Below are positions 6,862 to 15,630 of a DNA stretch of 27,415 nt, piece by piece. Both the position numbers and the translations under genes were made by a program. The stretch comes from Fidelibacterota bacterium UBA6531 (GTDB lineage Bacteria; Fidelibacterota; Marinisomatia; Marinisomatales; TCS55), in NCBI GenBank assembly GCA_002436185.1, contig DJKX01000025.1, forward strand, positions 1 to 27,415, written 5' to 3'. Within the stretch, counting starts at the first letter, position 1, and each line of letters starts with the position of its first letter. The notes below the pieces were generated by a model. That model saw nothing but the letters and a program-made list of their open reading frames with translations, was not told the DNA's origin and did not search any database.

Positions 6862-8508
6862 TTATTTAAGGTAAGTAATTTTCTGTGTTATACTGCTGGA
6901 CGGGGTCTTTAACTGCACAAAATAAATACCGCTGGGTAAACCAGAAGCTTTCCATGTACAGGTATATTCCCCCGGTAAAAGTTTATCATTAACTATTGTT
7001 TCAACCAATTTTCCAGCAATATTATAAACTCGTAGTGACGTAGCATGATTCGACTTTACAATAAACCAAATGGTTGTGGATGGATTAAATGGATTTGGAT
7101 ACACATTCAAAACTGAAAATTTTTCAGGCACATTATTTCCATCAATGGCTGACGTTTCGTAGTCAATAGCAGCCATAACATCGATTACGCCATAACCATA
7201 ATCGTTATCCGGGGAATCAGCATTATCAGCGGTCATCATCATCGCTTCACGAACTTCCATTGGCGTCCAGTCCGGGTGAGCGCTCAAGATAACGGCGGCT
7301 GCACCGCTAACTAAAGGAGCTGATAATGATGTGCCGCTGTCTGTTCGATAAGAATCACTGTTGGCATTCACACCCCACGTTGAAACTCCTCGAGCGCATA
7401 CCTCTGGTTTGATACGCCCATCATATGTAGGCCCATGGGAACTAAAAGATGCAATTTCGCCTTCACTATTTACTGCACCAACGGAAATCACTGAATCCGC
7501 ATCGGCCGGTGCTGATATATAGTAATACAGAGTATCGCATGGATTAGGTGGTGGTTCAGGAGTAGCCCAGTTGCCGGCTGATGTAACACACAGCATTCCC
7601 AGGGATATGGCAATATCTACAGCAATGGTAGTCACACCGGTATTTCCATCCATATCACAGTAAGAATACCAGTCCAGATATCCCAGGGAAGAGGACATGA
7701 CATCGGCGCCCAATTGTTCTCCCCATTCCAACGCAGCTACATAATTGTCTTCTTCTACTTGGCTTTCATTAGGAACATCTTCTGTTTTTGCTAATAAAAA
7801 TTCTGAATCAAAAGCCGGACCAATTAAGTTTCCCGGATCATAACCCGCCAAGGTTGAAAAAACCAACGTTCCATGGTTGTGCTGGCCGTAGGTGTTTTCA
7901 TCATCCGTTTGGTTCATGGTGCTGTCATCGTCATTTATAAAATCCCATTCAGCGATAATTTCCAGGGAATCAAATACCATGCGTTCCGTATTGAAACCCG
8001 TATCCAAAATAAGCACACGGACACCCTGGCCTGTATAGCCGGCCTGGTGAGCAGTATGGCAGTTGATCTGTGCAATCTGTTCCCAGGCGTAACCGTAGAA
8101 CGAGGAATCAGAAAAGGTTGTTTTCCTTAATAAGGGCTTATCGTCCAACCCAAGTTTTTTTTTCTTATAAACAGCAACAGGTACAATTTTTTTCACAAAA
8201 GGCAGTGCTGAAATTGTATTTAAAGCACCTTCATCGGCTGTAACAGAAACTGCATTCAGCCACCTGCTCTTGCGGTGTATGATAGCACCCGACTGTTCTA
8301 AAGCTGTGATATAATTTTCTGTCACCGGGCGATCATACCATGTATTAGTTATGCCTATCTTCTTCCGGCGCTCAATTGTTTTATCATCTAGCGTAATCTT
8401 ACCCTGCCTGGAATTATCTTTATCTGTGAAATAGACCCACATTTTCCCCGCTGCTGCAGTTTCAAAAGACAGACTTAAAGTGAGAATGAATAGAAAATAA
8501 TTTTTCAT
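6862..8508 (-). CDS. Secreted subtilisin-like (S8) serine protease with a C-terminal sorting tail
   Basis: 548 residues from the ATG at 8508, which overlaps the stop of the carboxypeptidase gene by one base. A signal peptide (about 1-21) is followed by a propeptide-like region (about 22-135, inhibitor I9-like). The catalytic domain has the full S8 set: D169 in LILDTG, H212 in NHGT, oxyanion N313 in SAGNW, and S394 in GTSLSAP. Residues 464-548 are the FlgD-like tail (NVYPNPFNPSTTIWF to ITYLK), predicted to route it out of the cell or onto the surface. It is coupled to an M14 carboxypeptidase, so the pair likely degrades extracellular protein, with endopeptidase cuts followed by C-terminal trimming. 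Fold and activity are firm; the secretion route is inferred. Confidence 0.93.
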   Translation of the reverse strand: MKNYFLFILTLSLSFETAAAGKMWVYFTDKDNSRQGKITLDDKTIERRKKIGITNTWYDRPVTENYITALEQSGAIIHRKSRWLNAVSVTADEGALNTISALPFVKKIVPVAVYKKKKLGLDDKPLLRKTTFSDSSFYGYAWEQIAQINCHTAHQAGYTGQGVRVLILDTGFNTERMVFDSLEIIAEWDFINDDDSTMNQTDDENTYGQHNHGTLVFSTLAGYDPGNLIGPAFDSEFLLAKTEDVPNESQVEEDNYVAALEWGEQLGADVMSSSLGYLDWYSYCDMDGNTGVTTIAVDIAISLGMLCVTSAGNWATPEPPPNPCDTLYYYISAPADADSVISVGAVNSEGEIASFSSHGPTYDGRIKPEVCARGVSTWGVNANSDSYRTDSGTSLSAPLVSGAAAVILSAHPDWTPMEVREAMMMTADNADSPDNDYGYGVIDVMAAIDYETSAIDGNNVPEKFSVLNVYPNPFNPSTTIWFIVKSNHATSLRVYNIAGKLVETIVNDKLLPGEYTCTWKASGLPSGIYFVQLKTPSSSITQKITYLK

Positions 8509-10736
8509 CAATTCGAAAGAATAATATCGACCATAGCCAGCACATCATCTAAATTTACGATGCCATCAAAATTCACATCGGCCCGCAATTGTTGATACTC
8601 ATTCAAACTGCCGGCCGCCAAAATCAGTTCAACAAGTGCTAATACATCAAAGATATCCACTTCCCCATTTTGCATCAGGTCGCCGGGTACATAATTCAAG
8701 TAGCCCTGGATAGTAAAATCATCAAAATAAAATCCATCACCGGTTACGCCACTATCTGCAGTAAGAATAAATTGAAAATACACCGATGTTTCATCAGTAT
8801 ATGATGAAAGGTCTATAAACTCTTCTACCCAATCTGATGTACCGTCGTAGCCATGATCATCTGTGTCCTGGGTGCCTTGACCTGCTCCCGTTTCAGTATA
8901 CATTCCTTCCAATGAGGTCCAGTGCATACCATCGGTGGAGATCTCGAAACGGACAAAATCGTAATTGTTCTCAATATCCCATTTAGCTGCAAAATTAACA
9001 AACGGATTATCCAATCCAGAGAGATTGATCGGATTCACCGTAGCAATCGCTGAAGCATCATTATTTGCATAATAACCTTGCGGACTATCAGTAATGGAGT
9101 GATCTCCAGAGTAAGAACTGGCTGCAGTTAGGCCCCATGCATATGTATTCCATTGCGTTAGGTCTTCTTCGGCATCTTCATCAAATATGGACACCGGGGT
9201 ACCTATCAAAGCTTTGATCGTATCTGTACGCACAAAACTACTATTGTCATTTACAGTAAACAAAAATCCTACTTCAGTACCATCCGGAAGATCCCCCGGA
9301 GCAACCAGCACAATATGCACTTGGACAGTGTCGCGTTTAGCAAGTTCACCAATATTACTATCATAGTTAAGGACATAGCTTACATTAGTATAACTTTCAG
9401 CATTGATCATTACATCCCCATCGGAATCTTTTAATCCCCTGTTCTGAATAGTTATATCAAAATAGATAGTATCTTCTACTTGCTCACTCGATTCGACCGC
9501 GTAAACGATATGATCCGCACCACCGACAAAACCAAAGATCTGGTTTGCATATAACTGATCTTCACACAGTGGAATAACCCTATTTTCCGGAGGCCAGAAA
9601 TAATCCTGGTAAGAACCTATTTCCGGCGTATAGGCAACAAGTCCGGCATCACCGTACGACCAATCCACTGCATCGCCATTTACTCCATAGCCAATAGTCT
9701 CATAACCAGTTCCTACTTGATAACCATTATATTTTGTCATTTCCCAGCCGATTTCTCTAACTGTAGTTAAGTCCGGCTCATCGGGAAGTGTGCCATCTCC
9801 CCAAGAATGGATCAATACATTGGAATAGGAATGGTAATGAAGCACATTAGCAAAGTCATGCTCTAAAATAAAATCTCGAACTGCCTGGGTTTCCGGTTCA
9901 GAAAAAGCAGAATCTCCACGAAATGTTGACGAACATGGATTGGGAGAGGAACCGGAATTATCGGCACCCCACTCATATCCATAATTACGGTTCAAGTCCA
10001 CTCCCCGCTGGGTTCCATCACCGCAGTCGGTATCTCTACGATTCTTACGGTGCATCCCGCCACCATTAGGTGCAATGGTTTCATTGTACACATAACCATC
10101 AGGATTAATCACAGGAATAAACCATAACGCCCGTTCATCTACTAAGTAATGAGCGACTGGATCAGAGCTGTAATTCTCACAAAGCCACTGCACAAAATAA
10201 AACTGGTTCATCATGCTCAAGGGTTCACGGGCATGGGTAATTCCTGTATATAGTACTTCAGGTTCATCTTCATCAACATTTGGGTTATCAGAGACCTTAA
10301 ATGACCAGATAGTTCTTCCTTCTATAGATGTTCCTATGGAATCTTTTGCAGCAACAATGCCCGGGTATGATAATGCCAGGCTATCCATCTTTGCGACTGC
10401 TTCTGCAAACGTATAATTGCCCAGCATGGAACCTAGTTCAAAATCCCTGGTGATGTCAGGCACGTTGCGGTCCAGGAAATATTTAGTCATATCTGTGATC
10501 AGAATATCGTAAGGAATACCTAACACAGATAACCTGGCCGTTTGTTCTTCACTGGCAAGCACGTCAATGTATACACCTGCTTTGATGCGCACATGGTCCA
10601 GGGGAATACCTTCATTATGGAGCATGGTCAACGTAGCCTGATCAGTACTCCACACCCGTACAGAGTAATAAAGTTCATTCGCCGCGAGGGGCAGAGCGAT
10701 ATTTACTACGATTAATAATCGCAGGAAAATTTTCAT
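8508..10736 (-). CDS. Secreted M14 zinc carboxypeptidase with a C-terminal dockerin-like module
   Basis: 742 residues. The signal peptide is about 1-19 (LLIVVNIALPLAA). Residues 25-90 look like a propeptide. The M14 domain (about 105-405) has zinc ligands H168 and E171 in ITHAREP and H302 in HYHSYS, substrate-binding N249-R250 in DLNRNYG, and the general base E372 in TPEIGSY. After it come a CARDB-like beta domain and a jelly-roll-like domain (about 520-680; FEISTDGMHW, FYFDDFTI). The last 60 residues carry two calcium-loop dockerin-like repeats: GDLMQNGEVDIFDVLALVELI and DVNFDGIVNLDDVLAMVDIIL (split here only by a spacer). It removes C-terminal residues from peptides outside the cytoplasm. 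Unlike its coupled S8 neighbour it lacks the FlgD-like tail, so it may be anchored differently. Confidence 0.92.
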   Translation of the reverse strand: MKIFLRLLIVVNIALPLAANELYYSVRVWSTDQATLTMLHNEGIPLDHVRIKAGVYIDVLASEEQTARLSVLGIPYDILITDMTKYFLDRNVPDITRDFELGSMLGNYTFAEAVAKMDSLALSYPGIVAAKDSIGTSIEGRTIWSFKVSDNPNVDEDEPEVLYTGITHAREPLSMMNQFYFVQWLCENYSSDPVAHYLVDERALWFIPVINPDGYVYNETIAPNGGGMHRKNRRDTDCGDGTQRGVDLNRNYGYEWGADNSGSSPNPCSSTFRGDSAFSEPETQAVRDFILEHDFANVLHYHSYSNVLIHSWGDGTLPDEPDLTTVREIGWEMTKYNGYQVGTGYETIGYGVNGDAVDWSYGDAGLVAYTPEIGSYQDYFWPPENRVIPLCEDQLYANQIFGFVGGADHIVYAVESSEQVEDTIYFDITIQNRGLKDSDGDVMINAESYTNVSYVLNYDSNIGELAKRDTVQVHIVLVAPGDLPDGTEVGFLFTVNDNSSFVRTDTIKALIGTPVSIFDEDAEEDLTQWNTYAWGLTAASSYSGDHSITDSPQGYYANNDASAIATVNPINLSGLDNPFVNFAAKWDIENNYDFVRFEISTDGMHWTSLEGMYTETGAGQGTQDTDDHGYDGTSDWVEEFIDLSSYTDETSVYFQFILTADSGVTGDGFYFDDFTIQGYLNYVPGDLMQNGEVDIFDVLALVELILAAGSLNEYQQLRADVNFDGIVNLDDVLAMVDIILSN

Positions 10737-10743
10737 AATTAAA

Positions 10744-12015
10744 CTATGTATTTTCTTTGAGCCAGTCTGTTGTAACTGACTTGGGGCGAGTGATGGGAAT
10801 ATTCAAGGCACGGTTAATGACCATTTGAGCAATCATACCCATGGCGCGGGATACACTGAAAAGTACCGTATAGAAATTGAATTCTTTTAAGCCGTAATAA
10901 TACAAAAGTGATCCTGAAGCAGCGTCCACGTTGGGCCAGGGATTTTTGGCCTTACCTTGTTCCTGTAGAACTGGAGCTACCACATCAAACAGGTCCTTTA
11001 CAATATTAAAAATGTCATCATCCTTGATATGTTCTCTACCATAATCCACAAAAGCTACAAAACGGGGATCAGGGCAGCGCAAAACGGCATGGCCATAGCC
11101 GGGAATCACCCGGCCGCTGTTTAAGCGATCCCAACAAAATTGTTTAAGTTCATCTTTAGATGGTGCTGCTTTGAAATGATCATAGATTCCTAAAACGAAT
11201 TTCAGGCATTCCTGGTTGGCCAAACCGTGCAAGGGTCCTGCAAGTCCATTTAAACCGGCAGCAACTGAATAGTAAGGATCGGATAAAGCAGATGCCACCG
11301 TGTGGGCAGCGAAGGCGCTGACATTGCCGCCTTCATGGTCACAATGGAGCATAAAATATAACTGCATCAATTTTTTAAATTGACCATTTGGGTCATTGAT
11401 ACCGGTCATGTGTACAAAATTTTCAGACCAGTCCAATCCCGGGTCATAATCAATCAGGTCCCCTTTATTAAAATGGATCCGATAGATTCCAGCAGCCAGC
11501 CCCGGCAGCTTTGCCAGGAGGTTGATGCCGTCTTCCAAGCAATGTTCCCAATACTCTTCCCTGGGCACACCTGCATCATATTTTCGTCGAAAAACGCTTT
11601 CGCGCTGCATCACCATAATGCCCGTATTGAACATAGCCATGGGATGAGAATCCTCGGGCATTTTTTTCATGACATCCCAGACATAACTCGGAACCACAGC
11701 CTGGCTTGAATATTGTGATTTTAAGTCGGCCAATTCTTCAGCAGTTGGCAGATCACCAGTAATAAGCAGGAAAAAAACTTCTTCTGGTAATAAGTGAGTA
11801 ATCTCAAGTAAAGGATAACCGCGAATAATCAAACCTGTTTCAGCAGAAACAGAAGATGTATCACAGACGAACCCGCGCACTCCGCGCATACCGCCGTAGG
11901 CCTGAGCAACAGTTACATCACTAATTTTTTTATCACCGGTTTTTTTAACAAGATCCCGTGCTTCATCCCGCCATTGGGAAATTTTATCAGCCAGTTTTCG
12001 TTTCAATAATGTCAT
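10744..12015 (-). CDS. gltA: Citrate synthase, eukaryotic (mitochondrial) type
   Basis: 423 residues. Condenses acetyl-CoA with oxaloacetate at the entry of the TCA cycle. The catalytic triad is visible: H263 in PLHGLANQE, H309 in GYGHAVLR, and D364 in PNVDAASG. The segment HCDHEGGNVSAF followed by ASALSDPYYS is much closer to the mitochondrial enzyme family than to the hexameric E. coli GltA type. The length and the absence of an N-terminal zinc or NADH-binding region fit the dimeric type. The ATG at 12015 has an AGGA about 9 bases upstream. It lies between the DUF1015 gene (12 bases upstream) and the carboxypeptidase gene (7 bases downstream), all in one direction, so a long transcript is possible. 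Confidence 0.95.
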   Translation of the reverse strand: MTLLKRKLADKISQWRDEARDLVKKTGDKKISDVTVAQAYGGMRGVRGFVCDTSSVSAETGLIIRGYPLLEITHLLPEEVFFLLITGDLPTAEELADLKSQYSSQAVVPSYVWDVMKKMPEDSHPMAMFNTGIMVMQRESVFRRKYDAGVPREEYWEHCLEDGINLLAKLPGLAAGIYRIHFNKGDLIDYDPGLDWSENFVHMTGINDPNGQFKKLMQLYFMLHCDHEGGNVSAFAAHTVASALSDPYYSVAAGLNGLAGPLHGLANQECLKFVLGIYDHFKAAPSKDELKQFCWDRLNSGRVIPGYGHAVLRCPDPRFVAFVDYGREHIKDDDIFNIVKDLFDVVAPVLQEQGKAKNPWPNVDAASGSLLYYYGLKEFNFYTVLFSVSRAMGMIAQMVINRALNIPITRPKSVTTDWLKENT

Positions 12016-12027
12016 TATTTTATTTTC

Positions 12028-13290
12028 CTATTCATTAAAACAACGTGTCACCAGTCCGGAATACACCTTGGGGAAAAAATAAGTGGATTTTTGGGGCATG
12101 ATTTCACCCGCTTCAGAAATAGCAAATATCTCTTCCAATTTTGGAGGTTTTACAAAGCATGCCACATCATAGTCTTTTTCATTATTTAACAATTCCAACG
12201 TTGATTTATTACCCCGGATATATGACACGTATTTCAGGTCTTTTTGGTTGGATGTGTCAATATTAAATACTTTTTTCAAAACGTATGTATGCAAAATATT
12301 TGTTTCAAGTTCTCTCGATACTTTACTCATACCTGAAAACATAATATTCAACTCATCCCAGTGGTTGAAATATAATAATAAACCTGTGTTACTTTCCTTA
12401 TGATAAACACCAAAAGTTCCTTTTTCAATATCATCATTTTCCATAGATGCAACCACCTTTTCAGCCCCTGTTATTTTCTTTACTTTAAAGTCTTTTTCTA
12501 ACAACGAAACTATAGTATCTATTTCTAAATTAATGCCTGACAGTAAACGATGGGTGGGCAAAACAATCATACCCGGATCTTTACTGTTCACCAGTGTCAC
12601 CATAACTTTATCTGTCCCAGGGATTTCAGGATGGTTTTGTGAAAAACGAAGCGCAGTTTTATAGCGATGATGTCCATCCTTTATAACAACATTTTTCCCG
12701 GTCATTATATTTTGAAATCTATTAATAAGACCAATATCAGATATTTGCCAAACCTGATAATGAACATCATCCATAACAACATCTATTACCGGATTTTCTT
12801 CAAGTGAATTATAAATCTTTTCCAACCCTAAAGACTCATCTTTATAACACATGAATATTTGACCGGTGTTTGCCAACGTAGTTCCCATGAGATTATACCT
12901 ATCATCGATATATTTTTCGATTGTTCTTTCATGGGGTAACACAATTTTTCCTAATTCAGTTAATTCCAAAGCGCAAACACAACCAACCCTCTGAATTTTT
13001 TGTCCTTTATACTTAAACGACTGTGAAATAATATAAATGGAATCCTTTTTTTCTTGCTCCATTACACCATTTGATTTCCATTTGTTTAAATAATTTGATG
13101 CATCAACATACTGCTCACCATCACTTTTATTATTCAAATTAACCCGAACATTATTATAAGGTGATTTACTATAATACATTTCCTGTTCTTCAGGTGTAAT
13201 AACATCATAGGGTGGTACAAAAACAGATGATAATTTCTCTATCTGATCGCTATTATAGCGCCAGCCTTTAAAAGGATATATATTTGCCAT
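12028..13290 (-). CDS. DUF1015 family protein
   Basis: 420 residues, the usual size. Family hallmarks are the N-terminal YPFKGWRYN with VPPYDV at about 25-30, VLPHERT at 118-123, and the strongest motif VIKDGHHRYKTALRF at 203-216. The HHR cluster looks like an active or binding site. The biochemical role of DUF1015 is not established as far as I know. No signal peptide is present. It lies 8 bases downstream of a TagB/F-like phosphotransferase gene, so it may be cotranscribed with the surface-phosphonate cluster. It is also 12 bases upstream of citrate synthase, so the cluster boundary here is unclear. Confidence 0.88.
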   Translation of the reverse strand: MANIYPFKGWRYNSDQIEKLSSVFVPPYDVITPEEQEMYYSKSPYNNVRVNLNNKSDGEQYVDASNYLNKWKSNGVMEQEKKDSIYIISQSFKYKGQKIQRVGCVCALELTELGKIVLPHERTIEKYIDDRYNLMGTTLANTGQIFMCYKDESLGLEKIYNSLEENPVIDVVMDDVHYQVWQISDIGLINRFQNIMTGKNVVIKDGHHRYKTALRFSQNHPEIPGTDKVMVTLVNSKDPGMIVLPTHRLLSGINLEIDTIVSLLEKDFKVKKITGAEKVVASMENDDIEKGTFGVYHKESNTGLLLYFNHWDELNIMFSGMSKVSRELETNILHTYVLKKVFNIDTSNQKDLKYVSYIRGNKSTLELLNNEKDYDVACFVKPPKLEEIFAISEAGEIMPQKSTYFFPKVYSGLVTRCFNE

Positions 13291-13298
13291 ATCAAAAA

Positions 13299-14402
13299 TT
13301 ACACTTTTAATCTTACTGAAATCAATTGCTCAACCGCTTGTTTTACACGTTCTGATGCTTTACCATCCAATTTATAAAATATATTTTCCCGATCTGTTTT
13401 TTGTACTTTTTTCATCTCATCCGTTGGGTTTAATGCTAACTTGATTCCAGACTGTAATTCGTCAGGTGAATTGATATGAACAAATGAATCTTTTAAAAAT
13501 TCACGATTATCAAACCCTAGAAGCATCTCGCCGTCAGAGTGTTTTAAGCTTTTTTGATTCAAGTTATAAATAATACCGGTTTTCCCTGTGGCTAAAAATT
13601 CGGTGATGGCGCCCGATGCTTCAGAAACCAACGTATCAGCAACATAAAGCAAAGGCAAAATATTATAATCATCTTTTGGTATTATAATTGCGTGGGTGTA
13701 ATTCTCAATTTGATCTTCAAATATTTTATGTTGTTTGTGCGATGCATATTTTCCCATCCATGCATAATGATGAAGTTTTATAATCAGATTAAAATCTGTA
13801 GTTGCTTCAAAAATTGCATCTTTTAAATCATAAAGGCAGGTTGGTTTATACGTTGGTGCAAACAAGATAACGGGTTTTTCCGGATCAAGCCCTAATGATT
13901 TTAGAATCTTATCTCTATCAAAATTCTCTCCGGAAAAATAGGGATCCATTTTAGGATAACCCACATTATGAATTTCAGATTTACCTATGCTGCCAGATTC
14001 TTTTAATGATTTTTCCGATAAATCACCTTCAACAAAAATAATATAGCGATGATCTGAATGTTTTTTTAATTCCCGATACGTGACCGTCTTTGTAAATGTG
14101 ATTCCATGATAAATCAGACAAAGAATTGCATCACCATACCTTTTTTCGTCTACTACATCCGGTGCAAATACAATATCAAATTTTTCATTTTCGTCACTTA
14201 TTCGATGTCCCTCTTGTTCAAATTTATTTAAATACTTATTTGTTTCATCTTTATCAAAAAAACCAAATGATCGCTCAACTTCATGCGTTAGCGATAAAGC
14301 AACATCATAATTTGGATCACGTTCAAAGAGTTCAATTAAGGGATCAAATGCGGCTTTATGATACAGATAGAACATTTTGAATAAAATTTTAGTCTTATCC
14401 AT
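13299..14402 (-). CDS. CDP-glycerol glycerophosphotransferase-like (TagB/TagF family) enzyme, copy 2
   Basis: 367 residues. It has the two-domain GT-B-like layout of the TagB/TagF family. The N-terminal half has CLIYHGITFTK with H99. The C-terminal half has PVILFAPTYKPT (178-188), LIIKLHHYAW with H211, and ADTLVSEASGAITEFLATGK (255-274), where SEASG and E268 sit in the place of the usual TD(Y/T)SS...E motif. Family members transfer an alcohol-phosphate from a CDP-alcohol to a growing teichoic-acid-like polymer. No membrane segment is visible. It is 5 bases from its paralogue and downstream of the phosphonate genes. Possible substrates are CDP-glycerol or a CMP-activated phosphonate. The family is fairly sure; the substrate is not. 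Confidence 0.8.
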   Translation of the reverse strand: MDKTKILFKMFYLYHKAAFDPLIELFERDPNYDVALSLTHEVERSFGFFDKDETNKYLNKFEQEGHRISDENEKFDIVFAPDVVDEKRYGDAILCLIYHGITFTKTVTYRELKKHSDHRYIIFVEGDLSEKSLKESGSIGKSEIHNVGYPKMDPYFSGENFDRDKILKSLGLDPEKPVILFAPTYKPTCLYDLKDAIFEATTDFNLIIKLHHYAWMGKYASHKQHKIFEDQIENYTHAIIIPKDDYNILPLLYVADTLVSEASGAITEFLATGKTGIIYNLNQKSLKHSDGEMLLGFDNREFLKDSFVHINSPDELQSGIKLALNPTDEMKKVQKTDRENIFYKLDGKASERVKQAVEQLISVRLKV

Positions 14403-14407
14403 TTCCT

Positions 14408-15472
14408 TTAAGCTTGACTCCTTGCAATTAATTTTCGAATCTGATATTTACGGATAATATTTAGAGGCTTTTGTTTTAAATCATTCTGCGAGCCATTAGC
14501 AAGTATTTCTGTAATTTCATTAATCAAACGATTGGATGAATTTCCATCCAAATATGGATGTATATCCTTTAGACATTTATCTCTATTGAATGAAAATTCT
14601 TCTGGATTTTTCAGACTACGTTCAATGGCTGATACGATTTCAGTTGAGTTTTGGATATTGATACCTTTGTCTTTACGGGCAAGTGCTTGATACGTAATTA
14701 AAGGTCGATTAAACGTTAAAAATTCATAGGCTACGGATGACGTATCCGTAATCATTAAATCAGATCCTGCCATAATAGGTAATATATTTAATTCATCAAC
14801 AACACGGAGATTTTCATTTTCCAATTGTTTGTATTTTTCTTGAACAATTTTATCCATTAAGGGATGGAATTTTATAATCCAGTTATATTTTTCATTATTC
14901 AATTTTTTGATAGTGTCATGTAAATCAGATGCTGACGTATACTTGGGTGGAAAAGTAGGTGCATATAGTATTACAGGTAATTCAGGATTAAAACCGTACT
15001 GTTTTATTAATTGTTTTTTCTGATTATTGAAATCCCACTGCTTATTAAAAACAGGATCGAGTTTTGACCAGCCTGTTTCCCTGACTAAAAAATGTTTTTT
15101 CTGTTCTGCGATGGCTGAAAATTTTTCTGTCATCACAGGACCGGTTGTACAGTAAAGATCAAAGAATCCTGTTATATTATAAAAGCCTTTCACTTCCTCA
15201 TCCAGTCCATGAAAAACCTGTACTTTCAATCCCGGCCAAAAATGAGGAACAATATTGCCGGGAACAAGGACAGCATCAGGATTATAATCTTGAACTTCCA
15301 CGCTGGATTTTAATTGATCTCCTGGGCATGAAAAATTGGAAGCTGAACTGGCTGAAAACCACTTTACAGTACCACTATTTGATTCAGTTATTGAATCTTG
15401 AATCGGTTTAAGAATTGAAAATGAATAGGGTTTTGTTACAAAAAATAAATATTTTAGATGTGTATTGTTCAT
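14408..15472 (-). CDS. CDP-glycerol glycerophosphotransferase-like (TagB/TagF family) enzyme, copy 1
   Basis: 354 residues. It shows the more canonical family motifs of the two copies: VQVFHGLDEEVKG with H88, PVILYAPTFPP (166-176), WIIKFHP with H203, and SDLMITDTSSVAYEFL (237-252), the signature of the CDP-glycerol glycerophosphotransferase C-terminal domain. The last 25 residues are basic (KQKPLNIIRKYQIRKLIARS), which could hold it at the inner face of the membrane, as described for family members. It starts about 150 bases after the phosphonoacetaldehyde reductase-like gene. That gap is filled by a small inserted element. Likely role: transfer of a nucleotide-activated alcohol phosphate or phosphonate onto a surface polymer. 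Confidence 0.82.
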   Translation of the reverse strand: MNNTHLKYLFFVTKPYSFSILKPIQDSITESNSGTVKWFSASSASNFSCPGDQLKSSVEVQDYNPDAVLVPGNIVPHFWPGLKVQVFHGLDEEVKGFYNITGFFDLYCTTGPVMTEKFSAIAEQKKHFLVRETGWSKLDPVFNKQWDFNNQKKQLIKQYGFNPELPVILYAPTFPPKYTSASDLHDTIKKLNNEKYNWIIKFHPLMDKIVQEKYKQLENENLRVVDELNILPIMAGSDLMITDTSSVAYEFLTFNRPLITYQALARKDKGINIQNSTEIVSAIERSLKNPEEFSFNRDKCLKDIHPYLDGNSSNRLINEITEILANGSQNDLKQKPLNIIRKYQIRKLIARSQA

Positions 15473-15485
15473 TTCTCACTAAATA

Positions 15486-15630
15486 GTGCCTGTCCAAAAA
15501 TTCTTTGTTTGGGCAAAAAGTTGCCCATATGCAAGGCGCAAAAAGTTCTGAAGCCGGAGTGTACTTTTGTACACGAGGATTGCAGAACTTTGCAGTAACG
15601 TAGCAGATGAGTGAGTTTTTGTTCAAACAC
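15486..15630. mobile_element. 145-bp MITE-like palindromic element flanked by TA
   Basis: The ends form imperfect terminal inverted repeats. GTGCCTGTCCAAAAATTC (15486-15503) pairs with the reverse complement of 15613-15630, which reads GTGTTTGAACAAAAACTC (13 of 18 identical). A TA dinucleotide lies directly outside each end (15484-15485 and 15631-15632), as expected for target duplication by IS630/Tc1-type transposases. Inside are a perfect hairpin GTGTAC-TTTT-GTACAC (15559-15574), a concentric 9-base pair AAAGTTCTG (15542-15550) / CAGAACTTT (15583-15591), and a side hairpin GGGCAA-AAAG-TTGCCC (15511-15526). It encodes no protein. The right end supplies the last two codons and the stop of the dehydrogenase gene. 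Confidence 0.65.

Noticed and set aside
11380..11709. 109-codon plus-strand frame opposite citrate synthase
   Set aside because: Shadow of a strongly conserved enzyme; no motifs, no ribosome site.
15559..15574. Hairpin GTGTAC-TTTT-GTACAC as a simple intrinsic terminator
   Set aside because: No T-run follows on either strand, and it is concentric with longer arms and terminal repeats, so an inserted palindromic element explains it better.
15408..15626. 72-codon open frame on the minus strand between the dehydrogenase and the TagB/F-like gene
   Set aside because: It lies almost wholly within the palindromic element and the start of the next gene; composition is Cys- and Phe-rich and unlike a protein. 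Explained by the inserted element.
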